Shown in pieces: positions 38,920-47,263 of a stretch of DNA of 64,000 nt. Made by a program: the position numbers and the translations under genes. Numbering within the stretch: position 1 is the stretch's first letter; each line of letters opens with the position of its first letter. The notes beneath the pieces were generated by a model. It was given only the letters and a program-made list of their open reading frames with translations, was not told where the DNA came from and did not search any database. Source of the stretch: Candidatus Borkfalkia faecavium (GTDB lineage Bacteria > Bacillota > Clostridia > Christensenellales > Borkfalkiaceae); assembly GCA_019114755.1 (NCBI GenBank), contig DXEW01000020.1:62001-126000 (forward strand). The letters run 5' to 3'.

Positions 38920-40277
38920 CGCCCCGCCGCAGGCCCGCCCTGGCCGCTGCGGGCAAAAAGGTGCAGGTGACGCTCCTCCCCGTGCAGGGCGGGGCGCGCA
39001 CGTTGGGTACGGGCGGATGGATGGGCAGCCCGACAGGCGGCGAGCGGGCGGGTTTTTGGAGCGGAAAAACGCTGCGCGGCGGCCTGGGGGCGGTCTCGCT
39101 CGGCCTTCCCGCCTTGCCGGCGGGGGAAACGCTCGCGGCCGCCTTTCCGCTGGGGGAACAGTTTGCGCTGGTGGCGGAGAGCGGCGCGGTGTACCGCCTG
39201 GCGGGCGGGGTGCTGACCGCGGGGAGCGGCGGCAGCTTTGACGGCGTTCCCGCGCACGTCTATGCCGAGACGGAAGACGGCGCCGTGCTCTTCCTCTCCG
39301 ACGGCATGCGCGTGTACAGCTTGTCGGCGGAGGGCTTGGCGGCGGAAAGCGCCGTGCCGCCCTTCGTCTGCGCCGCCTTTTACGGCGAACGGCTGTGGAC
39401 GGCGATGCGCCAAAACGGGGGAACGGTGCAGTACAGCGCCCCCTTCGCCTTGCGCGACTTCGCCAAAGAGCGCGGCCGCGGCGGCGAGATATCCTTTGCG
39501 GCGGAAGAGGGGGACGTGACGGCGATGTGCGTCTGGGAAGACGCGCTGTATCTCTTCCGCGGCGGCAGGGTGCAGAAGCTGACCGCCCTCGGCGACGAGC
39601 GCGATTTCCGCCTGCGGGAGGCGTTCGTCTCGGCGGACGCCTGCCCCGCCACCGTGGCGGCGGGGGACCGCATCTATTGGCTGGGCGAAGACGGCGTTCA
39701 CGCCTATGACGGTTCCGTGCATGTGTTGGGAGAGGCGGAGCGGTTTGCCGGCACGGCGATGCAGGGGGCGCGGGGCGCGTTTGCGGGCGGCGTCTACTAT
39801 TTGCAGGCACGGGTGCGCCTGTTCGGCAAAGAAGAAGACTGCATTGCCGCCTTTGCGGGGGAAGAATGCTGCCTCGTGCCCCGCAGCGTGCGCGGGCTCG
39901 CATCCTGCCGGGGGCAGGCGCTGCTGGTATACGGCGGGCAGGCGTGCGAGCCGCAGGTTAGCGGCGGCGGGCAGGCAGAGGGGCGCGCGGGCGCGCAGCG
40001 GCGGGGGCAATTCCCGGATGGATATGCGCGGCGGGCCTATGCGAGCGAACAGTTTTCCGCCGGCAGCAATGCCTGCCTGCAAAGGGTGCGCGTGCATGCC
40101 CGCGGGCGGTTTTTGCTGACGGCGGAGAGCGAGCGCGGCAGCCGCACCGTCGAGGTGCGCGGCGGCAGGGCGGCGTACCCCGTGGGCATCGCGGGGGAAT
40201 GCTTCCGCCTGCGGCTGTCGACGGAGGAAGAGGGCGAAGTGTATTCGCTGCAAGCGGAGTTGGAAATTCGCGCATAG
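38916..40277 (+). CDS. Beta-propeller-like phage head/tail hub protein
   Basis: ATGA overlap with the upstream gene; repeated blade-like motifs (GEQFALVAESGAVYRLAGG, VYSLSAEGLAAES, DALYLFRGGRVQKLT, DRIYWLGEDGVHAYDG). Confidence 0.6.
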   Translation: MTPRRRPALAAAGKKVQVTLLPVQGGARTLGTGGWMGSPTGGERAGFWSGKTLRGGLGAVSLGLPALPAGETLAAAFPLGEQFALVAESGAVYRLAGGVLTAGSGGSFDGVPAHVYAETEDGAVLFLSDGMRVYSLSAEGLAAESAVPPFVCAAFYGERLWTAMRQNGGTVQYSAPFALRDFAKERGRGGEISFAAEEGDVTAMCVWEDALYLFRGGRVQKLTALGDERDFRLREAFVSADACPATVAAGDRIYWLGEDGVHAYDGSVHVLGEAERFAGTAMQGARGAFAGGVYYLQARVRLFGKEEDCIAAFAGEECCLVPRSVRGLASCRGQALLVYGGQACEPQVSGGGQAEGRAGAQRRGQFPDGYARRAYASEQFSAGSNACLQRVRVHARGRFLLTAESERGSRTVEVRGGRAAYPVGIAGECFRLRLSTEEEGEVYSLQAELEIRA

Positions 40278-40289
40278 AGGGAGGTTTAT

Positions 40290-40799
40290 ATGACGCAGAC
40301 AGACGATCTGGCGCTCGCCATCCAAAAACTGGCATCGGAAGCCAACGAGGAGAGCGCCGCCGCCAAAGCGGAGTACGAAGAGCAGCTGCGCGAACTGCGC
40401 GCCCGCCTATTGGAAGGGCGCATTGCCCGTTCGAGCATCGCTCAAAACGGAGAAGAGGAGTTGGAAGAGGCATATCAGGCCCGCCTTGCCAAGATCCAGA
40501 GCGAGCTGGACGAGAGCCTTTTGGCATTGTACCGCGACGAGGCCGGCGGCACCGACCCGGGCGGCGGTACAGACCCCGGCGGCGGCACCGATCCCGGCGG
40601 TTCGGGTTCGGATGACGCCCCGTACGAGGTGGACTATACCCTGCCCATGCAGCAGCGGTATATCATCGTCAAAAATTATTATTTGGCCTATTCCGACATG
40701 GCGGAAGCGCTTTCCGACCTGCTGCAAGACGAGGTGGCGCAAGACTACCTGGGGCAGTATTACAGCTATCTGCAGCAGCTGTTGATGATGATGCAGTAA
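40290..40799 (+). CDS. Coiled-coil phage-module protein with (TDPGGG)3 linker
   Basis: SD gggagg; heptad-rich N-term, GGTDPGGGTDPGGGTDPGGSGS linker, Tyr/Gln-rich C-term. Confidence 0.65.
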   Translation: MTQTDDLALAIQKLASEANEESAAAKAEYEEQLRELRARLLEGRIARSSIAQNGEEELEEAYQARLAKIQSELDESLLALYRDEAGGTDPGGGTDPGGGTDPGGSGSDDAPYEVDYTLPMQQRYIIVKNYYLAYSDMAEALSDLLQDEVAQDYLGQYYSYLQQLLMMMQ

Positions 40800-40817
40800 A
40801 AAATTCACGCAAATGAG

Positions 40818-41022
40818 TTCACGAAAATTCTTTTGAGCTGACAAAAGAATTTTCCGTGAGGAAGGGGGAAACCTGCCGTTCACCGTCCTTCGACGGCTCT
40901 GCGGCGGTTTCTCCCCTCTGCGGCGCGCCTTTCGGGGCACGCCTTTTTTATGCGCGCCGCATTCACCTCCATCCGTATGCCTATAAGGGAAAAACGGCAA
41001 AAGTGTGATTTTGCCGTTTTTT
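40818..41022 (+). repeat. Structured repeat family, copy D (with terminator tail)
   Basis: TTCACGAAAATTCTTTTG-agctga-CAAAAGAATTTTCCGTGA; GGGGGAAACCTGCCG..CGGCGGTTTCTCCCC; GCGGCGCGCCTTTCGGGGCACGCCTTTTTTATGCGCGCCGC; cggcaaaagtgtgattttgccg terminator. Confidence 0.7.
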
Positions 41023-41029
41023 CGTATTG

Positions 41030-41078
41030 TTTTCAGAGATCCTTCGTCGCTTCGCTCCTCAGGATGACAGGAAGGGGA
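41030..41078 (+). repeat. 49-bp direct repeat, copy 1 (ttttcagagatccttcgtcgcttcgctcctcaggatgac...)
   Basis: Identical to 41362-41410. Confidence 0.85.
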
Positions 41079-41361
41079 AGCAACGCGAACGCCCGCCTGT
41101 GTCACCCTGAGCTCGTCGTCGCACGCCTATGCTGTCAGCATTTTGCCGAATGGCAAAATGCTCGCCTTGCAAGGCGGCTCCTCCTCTTCCCAAAAATCTC
41201 GCTTCGCTGCGATTTTCGGGAGCCCTGTTATAATAGCCCGCCGAGTGGAGAAATCTTGCGCGGTGCGCATCGGTTACGAACTCTTTTACCGCGTTCGGAA
41301 CGGCTCTGCGTCCTATACAAGATCCCTCGACTGACGCTCGGGATGACAAGGACGGTTTTCA

Positions 41362-41410
41362 TTTTCAGAGATCCTTCGTCGCTTCGCTCCTCAGGATGAC
41401 AGGAAGGGGA
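41362..41410 (+). repeat. 49-bp direct repeat, copy 2
   Basis: Identical to 41030-41078. Confidence 0.85.
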
Positions 41411-41630
41411 GAAGCGTTGCGGGCTGATAAAGGCATTTTTTGACGTCACAAAAATTTACCATTCTACATTTTACATTCTACATTCCCACACGGCGGAGGG
41501 GCGCCGGCGGGTATGGGCATTGGCGGTGCGGCGGGGCATTGACGGGGCGCGCAAGGATCGCCGGAGGGGCGCCGTCGGGGCCTCGTGGGGTGCGGCGGGC
41601 AAAAAAATGATACAAAATCGGGGCAAAGAC

Positions 41631-41659
41631 TTTACAAGCGGAGCGTTTTATTATATAAT
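41631..41659 (+). promoter_or_regulatory. Sigma-A promoter overlapping the nominal ATG of the membrane protein ORF
   Basis: TTTACA (41631-41636), 17-nt spacer, TATAAT (41654-41659). Confidence 0.6.
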
Positions 41660-41714
41660 GAAAGGGAAAATACAGGCGGAATATTGCAAAACGTCCGCAC
41701 AGGCAGGAAATTCT

Positions 41715-42533
41715 TTGAAATATATTCTCGGCTCGTTCCGGTATCTGTTCAAAAATTTCATATTCATCTTCTTTTTTGTGCTGCTGCCTTCCTTTTTCTT
41801 TGCCATGACCATCGATCTGGACAACGCGGCGGAGGTCATCGGCAAGTTTTTAGACAGCGATTCGCTCATCAGCTTTCCGCACATCCTCACCCTCGTTTCG
41901 CCCGTCAACGCGCACGGCTGGCCGTACGCGCTGCTGTTCGTGGCGTCGGTGGTGGTGTGCCTGCCCTTTTTGCTGGGGTACATTGAAAAGCACATGCGCA
42001 TCGGCACCCGCTCTCTGAAAGGGGTGTTCGGCCGCTTCAACTATAACTTTTTGACGACGCTGCTCGTCTCCGTCATCTTTTTGGCGGTGTTTGAAGCGTG
42101 GTCGGTGCTGACGTCCGGCATGATCTATGCGGCGGTGTCGCTGTTCACGGGCGGCGTGCGGCTGTTCATGTCGCTGATCATCTTTTTCGCCATGGTGGCG
42201 CTCATGTGCTGGGCGGCGACGGTACTGCTGTTGTGGCTGCCCTGCATGCAGGTCAACGGCTACGGCGCCTTGGAGGCGCTCTCCTATTCCAACCGCCTGG
42301 TCAACGAGCGGCGCGGGGGGCTGTTCCTGTCGGTGTTCCTGCCGGCGCTGGCGGGGGTGATCTTGGTGCTGGCGGTGGCGGCGCTGAGCGATCTGATCAA
42401 CGTATACGTCCCCGTGTTCGTGGCGGTATTCATCATCGTCGATATCCTGTTTTTATACTATTGCACGCTCATGTTCGTCGCCTACTTCGACCTCACCGGT
42501 GAAGAGCGCGCCGACCTTCGCAAAAAATTCTGA
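41715..42533 (+). CDS. Integral membrane protein, unknown function
   Basis: Multiple TMs. TTG start at 41715 (gcaggaaattctTTG) preferred over ATG 41658, which lies inside the -10 box. Confidence 0.7.
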   Translation: MKYILGSFRYLFKNFIFIFFFVLLPSFFFAMTIDLDNAAEVIGKFLDSDSLISFPHILTLVSPVNAHGWPYALLFVASVVVCLPFLLGYIEKHMRIGTRSLKGVFGRFNYNFLTTLLVSVIFLAVFEAWSVLTSGMIYAAVSLFTGGVRLFMSLIIFFAMVALMCWAATVLLLWLPCMQVNGYGALEALSYSNRLVNERRGGLFLSVFLPALAGVILVLAVAALSDLINVYVPVFVAVFIIVDILFLYYCTLMFVAYFDLTGEERADLRKKF

Positions 42534-42551
42534 ACCAAGGAGTGACGCGCT

Positions 42552-43523
42552 TTGATCTTCAAGAACGCTTTTCATCTGACGATCGACAACTTTGCGCTCA
42601 ACTACAAGCTGCTTTTATACAAGGCGGCCGTATGGGTGATCACCTTTGCGCTGAGCATGGCGTTCCTGTACGCGCCCATCGTCACCCTGCTCAACAGCCG
42701 GCCGATGGCAGAGCTGGTACAGCTTTTGGGCGACTTCGTCAAGGCGCTCACCTCGGGCGACACCGCCTTTTTGAGCACCTTTGCCGATTCCTTCCAGGTA
42801 TCGATGGGCGAACTGGTCGCCTATCTGCAGCGCAACACGCCCAGCATCGTGCTGTTCGCGCTGGGGCTTTTGGTAATTCTGCTCATCTCCCGCTTTTTAG
42901 ACGGCATCGGCAACTTCACCTTCGGGTGCCTGATCGACAACAGGCTCTCCAGCTACGCCAAGACGCCCTTCATGGTCACCTGCATCGGCAATCTGTCTAA
43001 GTCGGCACTGTGGCAGATCGTGTATGTACCCGTCACCTTCGTGTACGACGTGTGCTCCGTCTTCCTCTGCTACGGGGTGTTCCTCATCCTCATCAACATC
43101 ATCTCGGTAGAGCTCATCGCATCGGCGGCGGCGCTGATGGTGTCCGCCACCTTGCTGCTGGCGGCGCAGGCGCTCAAGCTGACCATCTTCAACGACGTGG
43201 TGCCCGCCATCGTCGCCGACAAGATGCGCCTGCGCGATGCGCTCAAAAGGGCGTTCTCCTGCAAGGCGCAGCGGTTCGGCAGCCTGTTCTCCATCTATCT
43301 GGTGACGGTGCTGCTCATCATGTGCGTCAACGTGCTGTTCGCGGTGGCGACCTTCGGCGCGGGGCTTCTGATCACCATCCCCATGTCGTACCTGATGATG
43401 ACCTGCATCCAGTTTGTCAGCTATTACGACGATACGCATAAGAAGTACTTTTTGGGCGAAGACAACATCGTCCGCCCCAAAGAGCGCACCAACGAGAATT
43501 TTTACGACGATTTCGAGCTGTAA
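42552..43523 (+). CDS. Integral membrane protein, likely paralogue of the preceding gene
   Basis: TTG start with SD aaggag; similar opening (MIFKNAFHLTIDNFALNYK vs LKYILGSFRYLFKN) and multi-TM topology. Confidence 0.75.
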   Translation: MIFKNAFHLTIDNFALNYKLLLYKAAVWVITFALSMAFLYAPIVTLLNSRPMAELVQLLGDFVKALTSGDTAFLSTFADSFQVSMGELVAYLQRNTPSIVLFALGLLVILLISRFLDGIGNFTFGCLIDNRLSSYAKTPFMVTCIGNLSKSALWQIVYVPVTFVYDVCSVFLCYGVFLILINIISVELIASAAALMVSATLLLAAQALKLTIFNDVVPAIVADKMRLRDALKRAFSCKAQRFGSLFSIYLVTVLLIMCVNVLFAVATFGAGLLITIPMSYLMMTCIQFVSYYDDTHKKYFLGEDNIVRPKERTNENFYDDFEL

Positions 43524-43759
43524 GCGCCCGCTTATCGGCGGCCGCATGAGCCGCCGTCCGCTTCGGGAACGGCGCTCCCCGTGCGGGAAGCGCACCCGGG
43601 GCGTACTTTCTCCGAACGGGGCGGCTGCGGGCTTTATCCGCGGGGCGGCCTGCGCGAGGTGCCGTAAGCGCAAGTGTAAAAGAGAGAATTCGCTGCGCGC
43701 CGCGTGCGCGCGTGATAGAATATATGAAAATTGTTTTTTGAAACAGTCGGAGGTCTAAA

Positions 43760-45469
43760 ATGATGGATTATCAGTCGATCTACAAGGCGTGGTGCGAAAG
43801 CCCCGCGCTCAACGAAGAGGGGAGGGCGGAACTTGCCGCCATCGCCGCAGATCAGAAGGCGATCGAGTACCGCTTCGGCGCCGAGCTCGAATTCGGCACC
43901 GCCGGCATGCGCGGCATCATCGGCTACGGCACCAACATGATGAACGTGTACACCGTGCGCCGTGCTACCCAGGGCCTGGCGGAGTACATCAAGTCTTTGG
44001 GCGAAGAGGCAATGCGCCGCGGCGTCGTCATCTCCTATGATACCCGCCGCAAATCCGATGAGTTCGCCCGCGCCGCGGCGGAAGTGCTGGCGGCAAACGG
44101 CATCGTCGCTTATCTGTTCGACGACGTGCATCCCGTGCCCATGCTCTCCTATTCGGTGCGCAAGCTGGAGACCGTCGCCGGCATCATGATCACCGCCAGC
44201 CACAACCCCAAGGAGTACAACGGCTACAAAGTATACGGTGAAGACGGCGCCCAGATGTCGCCGGAAGCTACCGCCATCGTCGTCGGCTATATCGAAAAGA
44301 TCGCCGACTACTTCGCCGTCAAAGGGGAGAGCAACGGCTACATCAAGCCTGTGCCCGACTCCGTCGACAAGAGCTATTATAAAAAGATCTCCAAGCTGAC
44401 CCTCTCTCCCAAGGCGGTCAAGGCGGTGGGGAAAGATTTGAAGCTCGTGTACACCCCCGTGCACGGCAGCGGCTATATCCCCGTCACCACCATCCTCAAA
44501 AAGCTGAAGATCAACGTGACCGTCGTCCCCGAACAGGTCAAAAAGGATGCCGAATTTTCCACCGTCGAGGTGCCCAACCCCGAATTTAAGGAGACGCTCT
44601 CCATGGGCATCGCCCTGGCGCAGAAGATCGATGCGGACGTCGTGTTCGGCACCGACCCCGATTCCGACCGCCTGGGCGTGGCCATCAAAGACAGCAAGGG
44701 CGAGTTCGTGGCCCTTTCCGGCAACCAGGTGGGCATCCTGCTGCTGGACTATATCCTCACCCGCCTGCGCGAAGAGCATCAGCTGCCCGCAAACGGCGTC
44801 GTGGTCAAGAGCTTCGTCACCACCGGCATGGCGCGCCCCATCTGCGAAGATTTCGGCGTGCAGCTGGTCGATGTGCCCGTCGGCTTCAAGTTCATCGGCG
44901 AAAAGATCAAAGAATACGAAGCCAGCGGCGAGCATACCTTTATCTTCGGGTTTGAAGAGAGCTGCGGTTACCTGCGCGGCACCGAAGGCAGCCGCGACAA
45001 AGACGCCGTCGTCGCCTCCATGCTCTGCGCCGAGATGGTCTGCTACTACACCTATAAAAAGCAGTCTGTGTACGGCAGGCTGATGGAGATCTACGCCAAG
45101 TACGGCTATGTGCTGGATAAAAACGTCAGCATCAAGTTCGACGGCTTGAACGCGATGAAGGAGATGAATGCCCTCGTCGATTCGCTGAAAGTCAAACCGG
45201 TGGAGAAGTTCGATATCTATAACGTCGTCGCCGTGCGCGATTATTCCAAGCCCGTGCGCCGCCTTGCAGACGGCAGCGAGCAGCCCATCGATATCCCCAC
45301 CACCAACGCCGTCTATTACGAGCTGGAAAACGGCAGCTTCATCTGCGTGCGCCCCAGCGGCACCGAGCCCAAGCTGAAGATCTACTACTCCGTGCGCGCC
45401 AAAGACGAAGAGGCCGCCGCCAAGGCGTACGAGAAGATGAAGAGCGCCTTCGAGGCTTTCCTCAAATAA
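43760..45469 (+). CDS. Phosphohexomutase (phosphoglucomutase/phosphomannomutase)
   Basis: FGTAGMRGIIGYGTNMMN, GIMITASHNPKEYNGYKVY, FGTDPDSDRLGVA, FGFEESCGYLRGT, RPSGTEPKLKIYYS. Confidence 0.94.
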   Translation: MMDYQSIYKAWCESPALNEEGRAELAAIAADQKAIEYRFGAELEFGTAGMRGIIGYGTNMMNVYTVRRATQGLAEYIKSLGEEAMRRGVVISYDTRRKSDEFARAAAEVLAANGIVAYLFDDVHPVPMLSYSVRKLETVAGIMITASHNPKEYNGYKVYGEDGAQMSPEATAIVVGYIEKIADYFAVKGESNGYIKPVPDSVDKSYYKKISKLTLSPKAVKAVGKDLKLVYTPVHGSGYIPVTTILKKLKINVTVVPEQVKKDAEFSTVEVPNPEFKETLSMGIALAQKIDADVVFGTDPDSDRLGVAIKDSKGEFVALSGNQVGILLLDYILTRLREEHQLPANGVVVKSFVTTGMARPICEDFGVQLVDVPVGFKFIGEKIKEYEASGEHTFIFGFEESCGYLRGTEGSRDKDAVVASMLCAEMVCYYTYKKQSVYGRLMEIYAKYGYVLDKNVSIKFDGLNAMKEMNALVDSLKVKPVEKFDIYNVVAVRDYSKPVRRLADGSEQPIDIPTTNAVYYELENGSFICVRPSGTEPKLKIYYSVRAKDEEAAAKAYEKMKSAFEAFLK

Positions 45470-45640
45470 ATATTTCGGTTTGGGAATGGCGGTAAAATTT
45501 TCGGTTTGGAAATTGCGGTAAAATTTCTGCCGCAAATGTTCCCGCGCCGGGGTGTTCCCGTTTGGAATGTTCCGGAAAAATGCTCCCGCGTCCGCTTGTA
45601 TTGGGAAGAGGGCGAGGAGCGCACAACAAAATACAAACCA

Positions 45641-45670
45641 AAAGGCAAGCCCGAGCGGCTTGCCTTTTTT
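45641..45670. terminator. Intrinsic terminator after the phosphohexomutase gene
   Basis: aaaggcaagcccgagcggcttgcctttttt. Confidence 0.7.
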
Positions 45671-45762
45671 GGCGTTTTGTGCGGTTTTGCGGGGGCGGAA
45701 CATTCATAAACCGCCCAAGTTCGACATAGAATGAACCAAAAAACAGGACAGGGGGAACTTCT

Positions 45763-45891
45763 ATGTGGGAATACATGCAGCGGCGGGCGCGCCAATGCGC
45801 CGAATACATTTTGGAAACGGGCGCCACCGTCCGCGCCTGCGCGGCGCACTTCGGGGTCAGCAAGTCCACCGTGCATACAGACGTAAATTAA
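45763..45891 (+). pseudogene. spoIIID: Truncated spoIIID (HTH half only, 42 codons)
   Basis: MWEYMQRRARQCAEYILETGATVRACAAHFGVSKSTVHTDVN* matches the N-terminal half of SpoIIID; TERF follows in another frame (acg gaa cgc ttt) and then stops. Confidence 0.72.
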
Positions 45892-45935
45892 CGGAACGCT
45901 TTCTTTGGATAATCAAATAAAAGCGAGAATATACA

Positions 45936-45982
45936 GCAAAAGCCGGCAGCCCCTGCATAATGCAGAGGCTGCCGGCTTTTGC
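45936..45982. terminator. Bidirectional terminator between spoIIID fragment and lacI-type gene
   Basis: gcaaaagccggcagcccctgca-taa-tgcagaggctgccggcttttgc. Confidence 0.7.
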
Positions 45983-46006
45983 CGATCTATATTTATGCTT
46001 TACATA

Positions 46007-47092
46007 TCAGATGAGCGGCGATAACTTGCAGGTATGCGGCTCCGTTTCTTTGCGGCCGATTGCATTTTGTAGCATCTGTACGGCGCACGCTGCCTTGCGG
46101 CTGTCGGGCAGGTCGATGCGCGCCATCTCCGGCGCGGGCGGCAGCTCCTGCGGGTCCGTACAGACGGCTGCCGCACGCCGCGCATCGATATAAGGCAGGG
46201 CCAGGGCGGCAAGCCGGGTGCTATTGAACAAAAAGGCCGCATCTCCGCATTTTTTGATGCCCGGCGCGAGATCTGCAGCGCTGTGCACGGTCAGCAGCGT
46301 GTCGTCGGCGAGGGCGCGCTTCCACTTGTTCATATAGGAACGGTTATTGTATTCGCCCGTCACAAATACGAGTCTGTCCGTATGCAGCTTCTCCTTTGCG
46401 CAGGCGATCAGGGCGCTGCAGTTGTCGTATACCTTGAAAAACAGGGTATCCTGTACGGTCATGTCGATGGCGACGATAGGAACAAAGTAACTCTCTTTTA
46501 ACGTATAGAACTGCCGTTCCGAGAGGTCGATGCAGAGGATGCCGTCTATGTTTTCCTGTACGGCGATCTTGTCGTCCTGCACGGGCGGCAGCAGCAGGGT
46601 ATGGTAATTTTTCTCGCGCAGGCACTGCTGCAGCCGGCAAAGCAGTGAAAATACCGCATCATTCCTGCCCGTCGGCGAAAAACTGCGGTTAAAGCAGATA
46701 CCGATCAGGTTGTTTTTGTTGCCGGCCAAAAGGCGGGCCACCGGCGAGGGCGCATATTGGCGCAGATTGCAGATCTGCAACACCTTTTTGCGCGTCTCGT
46801 CGCTGATCTTCACGTCCTGCCTGTCATTGATGATGTACGAAACGGTCGCCGTCGAAACGCCCGCCTCTTTGGCGATATCGTCTATCGTCACCTGCTTTTT
46901 GCCGGCGGCGCGCTCGCGGCGCGCCCCCTTTTTGTAATGATACTGTTCGCACAGGTGCAGAATGCGTTCGCGCGTCTGTTCCGCGACCTTCACGTCCGTC
47001 CTGCCGCTGAGCACGTACGAGACGGTGGCGGAAGATACCCCCGCCATTTTTGCGATCTCGGCGATCGTAACTCTTTTGGTTTCGTCGTTCAT
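46007..47092 (-). CDS. LacI-family regulator with two tandem N-terminal HTH domains
   Basis: VTIAEIAKMAGVSSATVSYVLSGRTDVKVAEQTRERIL followed by VTIDDIAKEAGVSTATVSYIINDRQDVKISDETRKKVL, then a periplasmic-binding-like domain. Confidence 0.9.
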   Translation of the reverse strand: MNDETKRVTIAEIAKMAGVSSATVSYVLSGRTDVKVAEQTRERILHLCEQYHYKKGARRERAAGKKQVTIDDIAKEAGVSTATVSYIINDRQDVKISDETRKKVLQICNLRQYAPSPVARLLAGNKNNLIGICFNRSFSPTGRNDAVFSLLCRLQQCLREKNYHTLLLPPVQDDKIAVQENIDGILCIDLSERQFYTLKESYFVPIVAIDMTVQDTLFFKVYDNCSALIACAKEKLHTDRLVFVTGEYNNRSYMNKWKRALADDTLLTVHSAADLAPGIKKCGDAAFLFNSTRLAALALPYIDARRAAAVCTDPQELPPAPEMARIDLPDSRKAACAVQMLQNAIGRKETEPHTCKLSPLI

Positions 47093-47181
47093 AGCAACTT
47101 TATCTTAACCCAAAACAGGGCAAAAGTCAACGGGTTATTGAAACGATTAAATAATTTTTTTGATTATTTTTCAAAAAGGTA

Positions 47182-47234
47182 TTGACAAACGGCAAATCTG
47201 TGTTATACTTTATTTAAGCGATTAAATAAATCGC
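47182..47234 (+). promoter_or_regulatory. Promoter and LacI-type operator of the maltodextrin operon
   Basis: TTGACA (47182-47187), 16-nt spacer, TATACT (47204-47209), then perfect 17-bp palindrome GCGATTAAATAAATCGC (47218-47234). Confidence 0.65.
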
Positions 47235-47263
47235 CGAGTTCGATTCAGAATAAGGAGGAAGTT

